A DNA stretch of 64,000 bases from Aureispira sp. CCB-QB1 (GCF_000724545.1 NZ_JHBV01000027.1:62001-126000); one strand, 5' to 3'; counted from the first letter of the stretch, positions 1 through 9,355 are shown. Program-made: numbers and translations. Notes: generated by a model from the sequence alone, not told the origin.

Positions 1-2868
1 TTGAAGGATAGCTTTATTATGCCTATATTCTATACTAGGGTAGGGGCGAATTATCAAATTAGAGACTTGTTCGAACGCAATAATAAGCCCTACCAAATGC
101 CCTTCGACCCAACCACAAGCCTGGTTTAATTGCTCCAAACTTTTAGCTTTTATGTTTATCGTTAGATTTATTGTAGAGGAAGTATCAATAGCCATAAACA
201 AAGATTTCCAAGAAATAGCTCCTTTCTTTTGATTTTTTAAAATTTCATTGCCTCTATTCAATTCTTGTTGCAATATACTAGCAGTAGATCGAGTCACATT
301 TCTAGCACTGTTATAATAAGGTTTGATCGTTGTTAGAATTGGCATTCGATCTTGTTTCTCCCTCAGATGATAGCGAGGCTCTTTTATTAAAGTAATAGGT
401 TGCGTCCAGTTGTATTGAGATAAGAGAGAGAAAAAATAAGGCATCAGTGTACTAATGTCCTCTAAATCTTCCTGCTTTGGAATACGATCGAGCACCCAAA
501 GAGCTAAGATAGTCCATGAATAGGTTCCCAAAAAACCAAAGGCATTTCCCTTTATTTTCCTAGCGGTTGCCCATATTTTTATGGCTTTTACAAACCAGCG
601 AAAACTATCTAGCGAAATTTTTCTTTGACTGTAGGTCAGAATGGAATTTGCTTCCAAAATTCCAGTTACTGCTTGCCAGTCTTGTGCACTGAAATAGTAC
701 CGATGTTTTTCCGATAGGTTATCCAATGATATGAATGCTGTAGGATAGGCTACACACAACAAATCGATAGAAATGCCCTCCATTTTTAGTTTTAAAATAG
801 GAACTTGGGCATCTTGTATTAATCGAGCTGTTTCATACCAGCCTTTTAGTTGTGTTTGTACTCTTTCTAAAAAAGCTAGAGGGTCTAATTCGTTAGGAAT
901 TGCAGCCAAGATATCTAAATCGCTTGTGCTGGTATTGGTACCTAAAGCAGTTGAACCTAATTGATGTAGTTTGTACTCTTGACCTAATATGTTATCACAA
1001 GTAGTCTGAATTATGTCTAGTATTATTGACCTATTTTGTTGTTCTGGAAAAGATATTACAGCTTTTTTATTACTTAATAATTCAACTAAATTCTGTTCGT
1101 CTACTTTTGATGGTGCATTATTATTAATAATACCAGTTTCTAAATCAATTGTATATCTTATTTTAAATGCTTCTTGATGACAACGACTGATAAGTGCAAG
1201 ACGCTTGACTTTAAAATTAGTCTTTTTCCAAGGAGGTAATGATTTCTTAGCTAGTTCAATTGACCTAAATTGACCAACACTTAAATGAGGAGTAAAGGAT
1301 AGTTTTGTTTTGGGTAACCCATTTTGCCTTACAAATAAACGTTGCATCAAACGTTGTAATTTTTTCAAACGACCACCTTGATTGGTCTCAACAGGTTCTA
1401 GCCAAGCAATTATTTCTGTTTTTTGATTGAAAAATTGATATTGTTTTAATTCTAATTCAAATACTGAAAACGCTTTGAGTACAGTGCTTAATTCTTGTGC
1501 TGCTTGCTCGAAATATCGATCTGGTAAAAAGCCATACAATAATGTAATATGAGGCATCCATCGATTGTATTTTCGATCAAACTGTTGCCGTATTGTTTGG
1601 ACTTTTTTCGAAGTATGCTCATCTGGAAGAATAACAATAGCACTGCGATAGGTCGAAGCAATCGTATTCCAAAAATTGCTTGGTGGCTCAATTTTTTCCG
1701 TCGCCTTTTGATGAATAATATTTAACGATAAACCATAGTGATCAGAAGGCAAAGACATAGGAGAGGACATTGTTGTCATTTGATTGGCGAATAAAGCTGC
1801 TTGCTCTATTTTCCAATATTGTTCTTGGCTCGTTCGAATATAAAAGCGATCAAAGCGTGCAGGCAGACCTGTTAGGGTAGATATTGCTGCTAGAGGATTA
1901 TAACTTGGTTCAAAGGTATATCCATCTTTATGAGGATGTTGAGTGCTCCACGCATCCCAAAACTGTTCTTTGTCTAATAATTCTAATCCTTCTTGTCCTC
2001 GACTATTAAAATCACCTCCTATCAAAATAGTCCCTTCTAAGCGATTCAAATACTGTAATAGAATACGTAACTGTTCTTGCCGAACAGTTGTGGCATTGTT
2101 GGTGCGATTACTAGACAAATGTACGTTCGCAACGTGAAATGGCTGACCGTTAAATTTCCAACTAGCAATTGGAAACTTTTTATTCGTAGTATATTGAAAT
2201 TCTACCCATGAAAAAGGGTATTTTGATAGAACAACTAGCTCTTGATAATAAGTAGCTGCTTTTCGTTTGATATCCGAAGTATAAATCGGCTGTTTCCAAT
2301 TTGCTTTTAATAATTTTTCGAGCATTGGAGCATCTACTTCTTGCAATAAAATAATATCTGCGTCTTGTTCTTGCAGATATTGAACAATAGCAGTATGCCT
2401 TGCCTCACGGTTTGCAGATATAGAATGGTATTTATCCGTTAATAAATTATAACTCACTAATTTTAGAGATTCTACAAAACAGTTTTCTATGGTAAAAATA
2501 CTGGTTCTATCTTGGAGTGTTGCAACATAGGTTGGTTGAGGGACAATAGGAATGTTATCAATCAAAATAGAAGCTTGAAGATGTTGACTATCAGTTCTAA
2601 ATGCCTCTGCTGGTAGCTCATTGTCCTCAAACAAATCAATACGTTTGGTTCTATCCCAAACAATCGTATTGGCGCAGCGAATATATTGCACTCTATTCCA
2701 AGGAATATCATTGCTTGCCCAGTCAATTAATAATTTTTCACCAAGAGCATCTTTTATCATACGGTCCTCATAACCGATATAGAATGCTAAGGCATTAAGT
2801 TTGGGATCCCATAAGATACGGTCGTGTACCTCCCAACTTGGTTTTAGTTTTTGTTTTGGAGTTTTCAT
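1..2868 (-). CDS. Multidomain RNA-end processing/repair protein: MJ1316 - EEP - 2H - PAP-like (partial)
   Basis: The frame is open from ATG at 2868 to base 1 (956 codons, no stop), so the C-terminus lies outside the window. Four domains can be read. Residues ~8-80 are an MJ1316/DUF504 domain (RILWDP, YEDR, IPWNRV, VWDR), a family proposed to recognise cyclic RNA ends. Residues ~134-382 are an endonuclease/exonuclease/phosphatase (EEP) domain (SYNLLTD, LLQEVD, GGDFNSRG, SDHYGL with His377). Residues ~400-575 are a 2H/2'-5' RNA ligase-like phosphoesterase with its two HxT/S motifs (HIT at 440, HLS at 528). From ~600 there is a poly(A)-polymerase/CCA-like nucleotidyltransferase (GSTALGT at 638, Asp650 and Asp652) with the helical PAP central region (FGFLGTYSW). 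The domains and catalytic motifs are seen. A role in sensing, trimming and extending damaged RNA ends is inferred from the families. It stands alone, with 610 bp upstream to the next gene. Confidence 0.85.
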   Translation of the reverse strand, partial: MKTPKQKLKPSWEVHDRILWDPKLNALAFYIGYEDRMIKDALGEKLLIDWASNDIPWNRVQYIRCANTIVWDRTKRIDLFEDNELPAEAFRTDSQHLQASILIDNIPIVPQPTYVATLQDRTSIFTIENCFVESLKLVSYNLLTDKYHSISANREARHTAIVQYLQEQDADIILLQEVDAPMLEKLLKANWKQPIYTSDIKRKAATYYQELVVLSKYPFSWVEFQYTTNKKFPIASWKFNGQPFHVANVHLSSNRTNNATTVRQEQLRILLQYLNRLEGTILIGGDFNSRGQEGLELLDKEQFWDAWSTQHPHKDGYTFEPSYNPLAAISTLTGLPARFDRFYIRTSQEQYWKIEQAALFANQMTTMSSPMSLPSDHYGLSLNIIHQKATEKIEPPSNFWNTIASTYRSAIVILPDEHTSKKVQTIRQQFDRKYNRWMPHITLLYGFLPDRYFEQAAQELSTVLKAFSVFELELKQYQFFNQKTEIIAWLEPVETNQGGRLKKLQRLMQRLFVRQNGLPKTKLSFTPHLSVGQFRSIELAKKSLPPWKKTNFKVKRLALISRCHQEAFKIRYTIDLETGIINNNAPSKVDEQNLVELLSNKKAVISFPEQQNRSIILDIIQTTCDNILGQEYKLHQLGSTALGTNTSTSDLDILAAIPNELDPLAFLERVQTQLKGWYETARLIQDAQVPILKLKMEGISIDLLCVAYPTAFISLDNLSEKHRYYFSAQDWQAVTGILEANSILTYSQRKISLDSFRWFVKAIKIWATARKIKGNAFGFLGTYSWTILALWVLDRIPKQEDLEDISTLMPYFFSLLSQYNWTQPITLIKEPRYHLREKQDRMPILTTIKPYYNSARNVTRSTASILQQELNRGNEILKNQKKGAISWKSLFMAIDTSSTINLTINIKAKSLEQLNQACGWVEGHLVGLIIAFEQVSNLIIRPYPSIEYRHNKAILQ

Positions 2869-3212
2869 TACGTGCCAATTTTAGATCAATTCTACTGTAC
2901 TATGGCTAGAATAGAGTGGTCGTTCTCCATATAGCAATGTTTTTCTTATTAAGAAGGGAAAAAGACCTTTCTAAAAGAAAGTTATAGTACAGCGTTAAAA
3001 AAGAAAAAGTTGATATCTAAAATTGAAAATTACACGATAGAAAAATTGAAAGGATTTAAGAATGATAACCTGAAATAGTGTGCAGAATGAGCACATACCA
3101 ACCAACTCTCCTTAGAACAAGAAAGTTCCATGTGAATGGAAATTAATTTATTAGCAAGAAACAAAACTTTATCTTATCAGAAGCAGATATAACAATGGTG
3201 TATTATTATAGT
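2869..3212. other. Intergenic region, left part
   Basis: This is the upstream region of the RNA-end processing gene. It is AT-rich. I see no convincing ORF, tRNA or terminator here before dispersed repeat copy A begins. The promoter of the leftward gene presumably lies here, but I could not place a clear TAnnTTTG box. Confidence 0.5.
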
Positions 3213-3406
3213 AGTTCGTTGATTAGTTCGCTACGCTCATGAGGGCGCAAGCTTAGTTTTTTACTTTTTTACCAAAAAGATAAAAAAGCACATTTATATT
3301 AGTTTGATAATCAAAATTTTAACACAAAATGCAATAAAGATGTAACCTATTGATTATCAAACTAATAAAGTTTAGCTTCGCTGCTACTGCGTGGTTTCAA
3401 CGAACT
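3213..3406 (+). repeat. Dispersed palindromic repeat, copy A (best preserved)
   Basis: This 194-bp element is bounded by terminal inverted repeats AGTTCGTTG (3213-3221) and CAACGAACT (3398-3406). Inside is a perfect 16-bp inverted repeat, ATTAGTTTGATAATCA (3298-3313) against TGATTATCAAACTAAT (3351-3366). The right end carries the family signature TTAGCTTCGCTGCTACTGCG. Related copies lie near 5.9, 10.8, 19.4, 22.2, 40.8, 47.8 and 61.5 kb. It has no coding capacity, so it is MITE-like or REP-like. Confidence 0.8.
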
Positions 3407-3478
3407 ATTGTTATTAAAAAAGAGAAGTATTCTAAACAGAATACTCCTCTTACACTATTTCATTACAAAGACTTTAAA

Positions 3479-5671
3479 TTACCCCTTTTTTACAAATTTA
3501 ATCGGCATTGGTGCATATTGTGCACCTTCTGCTTTTATAAAGTACATACCACTATCTAGTTTCTGAATATCAATTTGTAATTGTCCTTCATGACCATTGA
3601 TGGCATCTATTCTTTCTACTTCAATACCATTGGCATTAAAGACACTAATGGAGATTTGATCCGGTACATTTTCAGTACTCCATGTCAGTGTAAGTTTATC
3701 ACTTGCTGGGTTCGGTGTGACACCAATACGAGCCATTCTACAAACTAAAGAAGAGTGCATTTGACGACAGAATCTATGTTGACAAACTTTTCCATCTGCT
3801 TGTGTTCTCGTTACTGTCATACAAACTTCGTAGTGTCCTGTAATATGTGGATTGGTGAATGGATTATTTCCAACCGTTGACACAATAGCTGTACCATCAA
3901 TAGACCAAGTTACTCGGTCACAATCTAGCAAGCCGATTGGAGTAAATACATCATTAGGACAATCTAAAACCGCATTAAATCCTAAATTAACAGCATCAAA
4001 GAAACTTTCGTCACACAAACAATCGTCTTTACAAGGTGGCAACTGAATGAAAATTTCTTCTCTCCAACAATCTTGTTGATTGGCATCCAAAGACTGATAT
4101 TCGAATTGGAAGGGACTACAAGTTCCGTTAGAAACAACCGTTAAATTATAAACTCCTGCTGTAGGAACAGACAAAGAAGATGGAGAAATAGTACCACAAG
4201 TTGTCAAGAAGTTAAGTATGCCAGGATTATCAACAAAAATTTCAATGTTATAATCTGGTACACCGTCTCCGTTGACATCATCAATACAAGTTGTTTTGGT
4301 ACTGGTAATTTTAGGACAAGGTACTGTGTCTTGAGCCGATTGGAGACAGAAGTTATCAAAACCCATATAACGAGCACCATTGATACCACTATTGTCACTG
4401 TGCGTCACAAAGAAATGTGTCATACCTGAGGCTGGAAAACCACCCCCAGTACTAGAGCTAAATGTTAAGCTATGATTGACTTTGACATTACTAGTACAGG
4501 TAGTGTTATTGATACTAATGGTACCTAGTAATATCGTATTAGCAGCTCCAAATAAGGCTGTATTGGAAGGAGTAAAGGCGCCTGTTGGTGTCAAACCAGT
4601 TGTGTTGGATGGATTGTTAATCCCATAAACAGCCACTTCTGAATTTCCCCAACCACCAAGGCAAGCCATATCAAAGTTAAGTGTATAAGAACCTGTGTTA
4701 GGTAAAATGGTAGCGACCAATTTAGATTGAAATCCTTCTCTATAAGTTGTACCACCGCCAGCATAGTTGGCAATCCAACAACTGGCATAGTTTCCAGAAG
4801 GTGGAGTTGGAGGACTAAAAGGACCTGTTGTAGCGGTATAATAATCTGCCCAGCTTCCTGTTGCCCAAATACGACCAAAATCAGTTGCATTGTCAATATC
4901 TTGGTGAGATGCTGTTGGTGTTCCCGATTCTAAGTCACCATTGCTCACATAACTACCAGGACAATCACTGGAAACAGACAGACAGAAATTATCAAAGCCC
5001 ATATAACGAGCCCCATTAATGCTGCTATTGTCGCTATGAGTAATAAAAATATGCGTCATTCCTCCTGCAGGATAGTTTGGATCATTAGTATCAATAATAA
5101 CCGCTTGATTGGTTTTTACATTGGAGGAACAGGTGCTTGCATTAACAGGGATTGTATTCAGCAGAAAAGTAGTTCCTGTTGGGAACAAGCTCATATTGTC
5201 AGGCGTAAAAGCTCCTGTGGGTGAAAATGGAGCATCACCTCCCGATGGGTTGTGTAGTGCATAAACGGCTACTTCTGAATTTCCCCAACCACCAAGGCAA
5301 GCCATGTCAAAAGTGAGGGTATAGGTTCCTGTGTTGGGTGGTAGGGTAACATTGAGTTCTCCCTTAAAACCTTCTCGGTAAGTCGTGCCACCACCAGCAT
5401 AGTTGGCAATCCAACAGCTGGCATAATTTCCTGTTGCAGGACTTGGAGGAGTAAAAGGACCTGTTGTAGCGGTATAATAATCAGCCCAACTACCAGGAGC
5501 CCAAATGCGGCTATAACCAACGGCATTGGCAATGTCTTGGTGTGAAGCGGTTGGTGTCCCATTTTCTAAATCTCCATTCACAAATATATTGTCTGGACAT
5601 AAACTACTTTGGGAGGATGCTATTGGTATCAAAAAGAGGGAAAGAATAAATAGCAATAATAAGTTTTTCAT
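3479..5671 (-). CDS. Secreted T9SS protein with two tandem ~205-residue modules
   Basis: This 730-residue protein begins with a signal peptide (residues 1-20, ending IASSQ). It then has two closely similar modules, residues ~25-231 and ~237-443. Both contain the strings YTATTGPF, NYASCWIANYAGGG, DMACLGGWGNSEVAVY, THSDNS and INGARYMGFDNFCL. They look like beta-sandwich carbohydrate-binding or adhesin-type domains, but I cannot name the family. A further region (~455-640) is Cys-rich and may be PKD-like. The last ~80 residues (VTPNPASDKLTL to the C-terminal KFVKKG) match a type A T9SS sorting domain, so export and cell-surface anchoring or release are expected. It is monocistronic. The start is ATG at 5671. 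Confidence 0.85.
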   Translation of the reverse strand: MKNLLLLFILSLFLIPIASSQSSLCPDNIFVNGDLENGTPTASHQDIANAVGYSRIWAPGSWADYYTATTGPFTPPSPATGNYASCWIANYAGGGTTYREGFKGELNVTLPPNTGTYTLTFDMACLGGWGNSEVAVYALHNPSGGDAPFSPTGAFTPDNMSLFPTGTTFLLNTIPVNASTCSSNVKTNQAVIIDTNDPNYPAGGMTHIFITHSDNSSINGARYMGFDNFCLSVSSDCPGSYVSNGDLESGTPTASHQDIDNATDFGRIWATGSWADYYTATTGPFSPPTPPSGNYASCWIANYAGGGTTYREGFQSKLVATILPNTGSYTLNFDMACLGGWGNSEVAVYGINNPSNTTGLTPTGAFTPSNTALFGAANTILLGTISINNTTCTSNVKVNHSLTFSSSTGGGFPASGMTHFFVTHSDNSGINGARYMGFDNFCLQSAQDTVPCPKITSTKTTCIDDVNGDGVPDYNIEIFVDNPGILNFLTTCGTISPSSLSVPTAGVYNLTVVSNGTCSPFQFEYQSLDANQQDCWREEIFIQLPPCKDDCLCDESFFDAVNLGFNAVLDCPNDVFTPIGLLDCDRVTWSIDGTAIVSTVGNNPFTNPHITGHYEVCMTVTRTQADGKVCQHRFCRQMHSSLVCRMARIGVTPNPASDKLTLTWSTENVPDQISISVFNANGIEVERIDAINGHEGQLQIDIQKLDSGMYFIKAEGAQYAPMPIKFVKKG
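4343..4963 (-). repeat. Internal repeat module 2 of the T9SS protein
   Basis: This encodes residues ~237-443, the second copy of the module. Differences are concentrated in the loops around residues 350-415, while the core strings are retained. Confidence 0.8.
4979..5599 (-). repeat. Internal repeat module 1 of the T9SS protein
   Basis: This encodes residues ~25-231. It is closely similar in protein and DNA to the next module (4343-4963), consistent with an in-gene tandem duplication. Confidence 0.8.
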
Positions 5672-5900
5672 AATAATAATTTGGTTAAAATTGTTGATGC
5701 CTCATAGGCAATTAATGATTGTTACACACTCAATGGGGTATCAAAAGAGTGCGTACAGAATCGTATGTAATGAAATTTTGTGCTATTAGAAGTGATAGCT
5801 ATGCTTATCACATATTAGGAAACAAGCCCTAATAAGCTAGTAGAGAGGATTTGAAGAAGTATATTTCTATTGTTATACCTGTTATACCATCTTGAGGGGA

Positions 5901-5940
5901 CGTAGCACGTAGTCGTACTAGATGTGGTACCAACGAATAA
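5901..5940 (+). repeat. Eroded dispersed repeat, copy H
   Basis: The stretch CGTACTAGATGTGGTACC followed by AACGAA resembles the right end of the repeat family (CTACTGCGTGGTTTCAACGAA). Only this end is recognisable. The remainder of the 5672-6185 gap is AT-rich with several short palindromes (for example ATACTAAG-GGAA-CTTAGTAT at 6051-6070) and no ORF that I can support. Confidence 0.35.
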
Positions 5941-6186
5941 TAATGTAACTAATCTTATTTAGTAATTTAGTTGGATACTAAGTTATTGATTTTTTTTGAA
6001 TAATTTTAAACCATAAATTATTGGTTTTTTACAAGTGTAAGTACTTGTTTATACTAAGGGAACTTAGTATTGGTAGGTTGTTAGGTCAGGTTTTAACTTA
6101 CAGTTGAGAGCAAGGTAATCTTTATTTTGTTCTAAGATTTGCTTTAAGAGATAAGTAGATAGAAAAGAAATACCTATTAATAAAAG

Positions 6187-6226
6187 AAGCCCTGCAAGCG
6201 ATTTACTTACAGGGCTTTACTTTTTG
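6187..6226 (-). terminator. Intrinsic terminator of the CAU tRNA
   Basis: On the minus strand the stem AAGCCCTG/CAGGGCTT is followed by CTTTTATT, just downstream of the tRNA 3' end. Confidence 0.7.
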
Positions 6227-6232
6227 TTGGTG

Positions 6233-6306
<74 letters not shown>

Positions 6307-6379
6307 ATTTACATCAAATTAATTGAAAGTTAATTTTTGGAATCCAAGAATTCATACTTTCTTCTTATCTTGTGCGACA

Positions 6380-6411
6380 CAAAAATAAGCATTTGTATTT
6401 AATAAAACAAT
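6380..6411 (-). promoter_or_regulatory. Probable promoter of the CAU tRNA
   Basis: On the minus strand TATTTTTG (6380-6387) fits the Bacteroidota -7 box TAnnTTTG, and an ATTG sits about 20 nt upstream as a weak -33 box. It lies about 70 nt upstream of the tRNA. Confidence 0.45.
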
Positions 6412-6430
6412 TTTTCTAAAAAATAATTCC

Positions 6431-7072
6431 ATGGAGGCGATAAAAAATATAATTTTTGATTTGGGAGGTGTATTAATCCACTTACAACCACAGTGGACAG
6501 AGGCAGCTTTTTGTGCCTTAGCGGGCAGCAAAGCCGAATATGCTCGTATTTCTACTTTACTTCATCAGGAAAATATTTTTAATGATTTTGAAATTGGGGC
6601 AATTGATGCCACTAAATTTATAGGAGCGTTGCAACAATACAATCAAAATGCAGTGACTAAAGAACAGCTAGAAACGGCTTGGAACGCCATGTTATTGGAT
6701 ATTCCTGCTAAGGGATTGACACTAATTCAAGATCTAAAAGAACGAGGATACAACGTTTATTTATTGAGCAACACCAATAGCATTCATTTAACAGCGTTTA
6801 CGGATATTGCCAAGCAGGAGCATGGTATTACAGATTTTGATGCTTTGTTTGATAAAGCGTATTATTCTCATTTGATTGGTGCTCGTAAGCCAAATGTAGA
6901 AGCTTTTGAGTATGTGTTGAAGGATGCACAGTTGAAGGCTAGTGAGACACTTTTTATAGACGACAATGCTCCTAATTTGGTTGGTGCTCGACAAGCAGGA
7001 ATACACACTTTATGGCACCCAGCGAATACGGATATAACAAATCACCTGAAAGGGTTTTTAGCTTTGGTATAA
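6431..7072 (+). CDS. HAD-superfamily phosphatase (YihX-like, subclass IA)
   Basis: This 213-residue protein has HAD motif I FDLGGVLI with nucleophile Asp10. The usual general-acid position 12 is Gly, as in the DxGN/DxGG group that includes YihX-type sugar-phosphate phosphatases. Motif II is LLSNTN, motif III is the Lys in GARKP, and motif IV is FIDDNAPN near 175. The cap is the helical alpha-type between motifs I and II. The substrate is not determinable. The start is ATG at 6431; no strong Shine-Dalgarno is present, which is normal for this phylum. It ends 21 bp before the convergent EEP gene. Confidence 0.85.
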   Translation: MEAIKNIIFDLGGVLIHLQPQWTEAAFCALAGSKAEYARISTLLHQENIFNDFEIGAIDATKFIGALQQYNQNAVTKEQLETAWNAMLLDIPAKGLTLIQDLKERGYNVYLLSNTNSIHLTAFTDIAKQEHGITDFDALFDKAYYSHLIGARKPNVEAFEYVLKDAQLKASETLFIDDNAPNLVGARQAGIHTLWHPANTDITNHLKGFLALV

Positions 7073-7093
7073 ATATAGTCTGAAAACATGTAC

Positions 7094-8182
7094 CTAAAAC
7101 CGAATATGAGTGTAAATAGGATAGTGGTCAGATGAAGTATTAGAAACGACTCGAAAGGCTTCAACGCTATTGATTGGACTGGTAAAAATGTAGTCGATAC
7201 GCAAAAAGGGAAGCAAACCTGCGTAGGTGCTTCCTAAACCACTTCCTTTTTCTCGAAAAGCATCGGTCAAATTTTGAGCAAGTTGCCCATAAGCATAAGA
7301 ACTTGGGGTGTCATTCATGTCACCGCAAACCAAAACAGGGTAGGGGCTATTGTGAATATGTTGTGCTATAAAATTGGCTTGTTCTTCTCGTTGCAAAAAT
7401 GCTTCTTTTAATTTATTATTAATGCGTTGATATTTTTTTTGTGTAGCGTTTTGACCTAGTGTTGATAAGTTGTCTTCGTCAAAAAGCTCATGTTCATCAC
7501 TCCCCAATCCAATAGATTGTAAGTGAAAACAATAGACCCGAATTGTTTTACCATGGTATTTTAAATCAGCATAAATAGCACCATTGTAACTATTGGGAAA
7601 GTCAATGGTTCCTTTTTTTAGAATTGGATATTTGGAGAAAATAGCTAAGCTGCTGCCTCCTCCTTGAAAATGGTACGTTAAGCCCATTTTGTCTTCCAAA
7701 AATTGTTTGGCGGTTTGGTTGTATCGAGCTGTTTTTCCTGAAAACTCTTGACCACAAAAAATATCAATCGCTTGGGCTTCTATGGTACGCAATATTTTTT
7801 GTTGCGCTTGTTCTAATTTCTTTTTATCGGATAAGGCGGTAGCATTAAAGTAACGCACATTATAACTCATGATTCGGACACTATTTTCTGATGGTGCTGT
7901 ATTGGACCAATTGAACCCAATTAAATTAAATAAATGTGAACCACCTAAAAAGATAGCAATCAGAGAAAGGTAAAAATAGCGTTTGCGTCGATAGAGCCAA
8001 AGAAAAGCAAACAGCAGGTTGATTAACAGCAAAAAAGGATAACCATTTGCCAAAAGAGCAAACCAGTAAAAGGTAGAAGGAGGAATCCATATTGCCAAAT
8101 AAGAACAAAGTAGGAGTAAACTAACAATAATATTTGCTCCAAATAATAACTTAGTAAAGGTATTCTTTAACCAACGAAACAT
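7094..8182 (-). CDS. Membrane-anchored endonuclease/exonuclease/phosphatase family protein
   Basis: This 362-residue protein has two or three N-terminal membrane segments (residues ~10-32, ~38-60, ~66-88) followed by a complete EEP domain (~100-362). The metal and catalytic motifs are present: SYNVRYFN, FCGQEF, VCGDMNDTPSS, IDYIFTS and SSDHYPI. The topology suggests that the hydrolase domain lies outside the cytoplasm or on the membrane face. The substrate could be a phospholipid, phosphodiester or nucleic acid. It sits 60 bp downstream of two rhomboid genes on the same strand and may be co-transcribed with them. Confidence 0.85.
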   Translation of the reverse strand: MFRWLKNTFTKLLFGANIIVSLLLLCSYLAIWIPPSTFYWFALLANGYPFLLLINLLFAFLWLYRRKRYFYLSLIAIFLGGSHLFNLIGFNWSNTAPSENSVRIMSYNVRYFNATALSDKKKLEQAQQKILRTIEAQAIDIFCGQEFSGKTARYNQTAKQFLEDKMGLTYHFQGGGSSLAIFSKYPILKKGTIDFPNSYNGAIYADLKYHGKTIRVYCFHLQSIGLGSDEHELFDEDNLSTLGQNATQKKYQRINNKLKEAFLQREEQANFIAQHIHNSPYPVLVCGDMNDTPSSYAYGQLAQNLTDAFREKGSGLGSTYAGLLPFLRIDYIFTSPINSVEAFRVVSNTSSDHYPIYTHIRF

Positions 8183-8242
8183 GAATAAAGTAGGAGTTCT
8201 CAGTAATTTGAGTAGATTAGGAAATGGGATGGTACAAAAGAG

Positions 8243-9205
8243 TTAGCGATAGCGATCTAAGAATACTTTCTCATCTTCTGAAAGGCTGTCGTATCCAGAG
8301 CGTTTGATTTTATCCAGAATAGCATCTAGGCATTCTTCTCTAGACATTTCCTTATATTTTTGCATAAAAGAGCGACCGTACTCATTGCCATAATAATCTG
8401 ATTTTTGGCTTCCTTTATAAACCTTCATTTTGGCTTTGTAAGGACTTTCGGCTCTTTGATGTGTTTTTTTCTTTTTAGATGTAGGCTGTCTTCTCTTTCT
8501 CAAAAACCAATCTCCTACATTGCGAATCGGTTTTGATAAGTCTACTCCTCGGCGTAATTGATAAATAAAAAACCATCCCATAAAAGCACCGCCCAAGTGT
8601 GCTAATGCGCCACCTGGATTATCACCAGGAATGACAATTAGATTATAAATAACCCAAGCTAAAGCAATGTATTGTAATTCAACGTCTCCAATCAGAAAAA
8701 AGCGCATGCGCCCTTTGGGATTGAGGGTAGCGGCGGCCAAAACAATGGCCATCACACTCGCCGATGCCCCTACTAGATTGCCAGTGGAATTCCAAAATGG
8801 AGGAAAAATATTATACCCAATGACAAAAAATAAGGCTCCTACAACACCGCCCCAAATATAGATGGGAAAAATTTTATCGTTTGAAATTAAACTATTGAGT
8901 TGACTACCAAACCAGAATAACACAAGCATATTCATCAGAATATGAAAAATACCCCGTAAGTCATGCAAAAACATATAGGTAAAAATACTCCAAAAGCGAA
9001 AAGGGATTTTTTCAATTTCTGAAGGGAAATAAAACCACTCTCTGATAAAGCTGAAATAAGGCTCTGTGGTTGCGGTTGCCAAATAAAATACCACGGAGAC
9101 GAGCAGTATAATAACATGCACGGCAACATTGGCCATAATCAGACGAATTATGGTATTTCCTTGATAATAACGCAGCTTTAAATCTTCCCAGATGTTTGTT
9201 GCCAT
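8243..9205 (-). CDS. Rhomboid intramembrane serine protease with cytoplasmic basic tail
   Basis: This 320-residue protein has a six-helix rhomboid core. The nucleophile motif GASAS contains catalytic Ser148 (GxSx) and the partner His203 lies in AHLGG; the HxxxN element is FHILMN (88-92). After the core (~residue 218) there is a ~100-residue basic tail (RKRRQPTSKKKK) ending in a short conserved-looking segment (ECLDAILDKIKRSGYDSLSEDEK), which is common in Bacteroidota rhomboids. It is predicted to cleave membrane-protein helices; no substrate can be named. A second rhomboid gene lies 150 bp upstream on the same strand. Confidence 0.9.
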   Translation of the reverse strand: MATNIWEDLKLRYYQGNTIIRLIMANVAVHVIILLVSVVFYLATATTEPYFSFIREWFYFPSEIEKIPFRFWSIFTYMFLHDLRGIFHILMNMLVLFWFGSQLNSLISNDKIFPIYIWGGVVGALFFVIGYNIFPPFWNSTGNLVGASASVMAIVLAAATLNPKGRMRFFLIGDVELQYIALAWVIYNLIVIPGDNPGGALAHLGGAFMGWFFIYQLRRGVDLSKPIRNVGDWFLRKRRQPTSKKKKTHQRAESPYKAKMKVYKGSQKSDYYGNEYGRSFMQKYKEMSREECLDAILDKIKRSGYDSLSEDEKVFLDRYR

Positions 9206-9355
9206 GGTTGCTGTTGAGTTCTTGTGTTATTTGCTAAATAGATATGTCTCAAAATACTTGTAAAAACAGTGACTTTTGGTACAACATACTAAGTTCTTGA
9301 TAAAGTTGCAGACTTCCGAATATTCGAGCCTGTTTTTTTTGTTTTTAAGATTCTC

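Noticed and set aside
1488-1691. 67-codon minus-strand frame
   Set aside because: It is a shifted-frame shadow of the long open frame 1-2868, whose RNA-repair motifs run straight through it.
3213-3406. The palindromic repeats as a CRISPR array
   Set aside because: The copies are dispersed kilobases apart without regular spacers, and there are no cas genes.
4204-5562. Several open frames antisense to or shifted against the T9SS gene, some repeating in parallel
   Set aside because: They repeat only because the underlying modules repeat. They have no start context or protein-like composition, and the 730-residue frame explains the region.
6031-6070. Cluster of short palindromes as an operator or riboswitch
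   Set aside because: The palindromes are short and AT-rich, unrelated to each other, and not placed before a gene start on the right strand.
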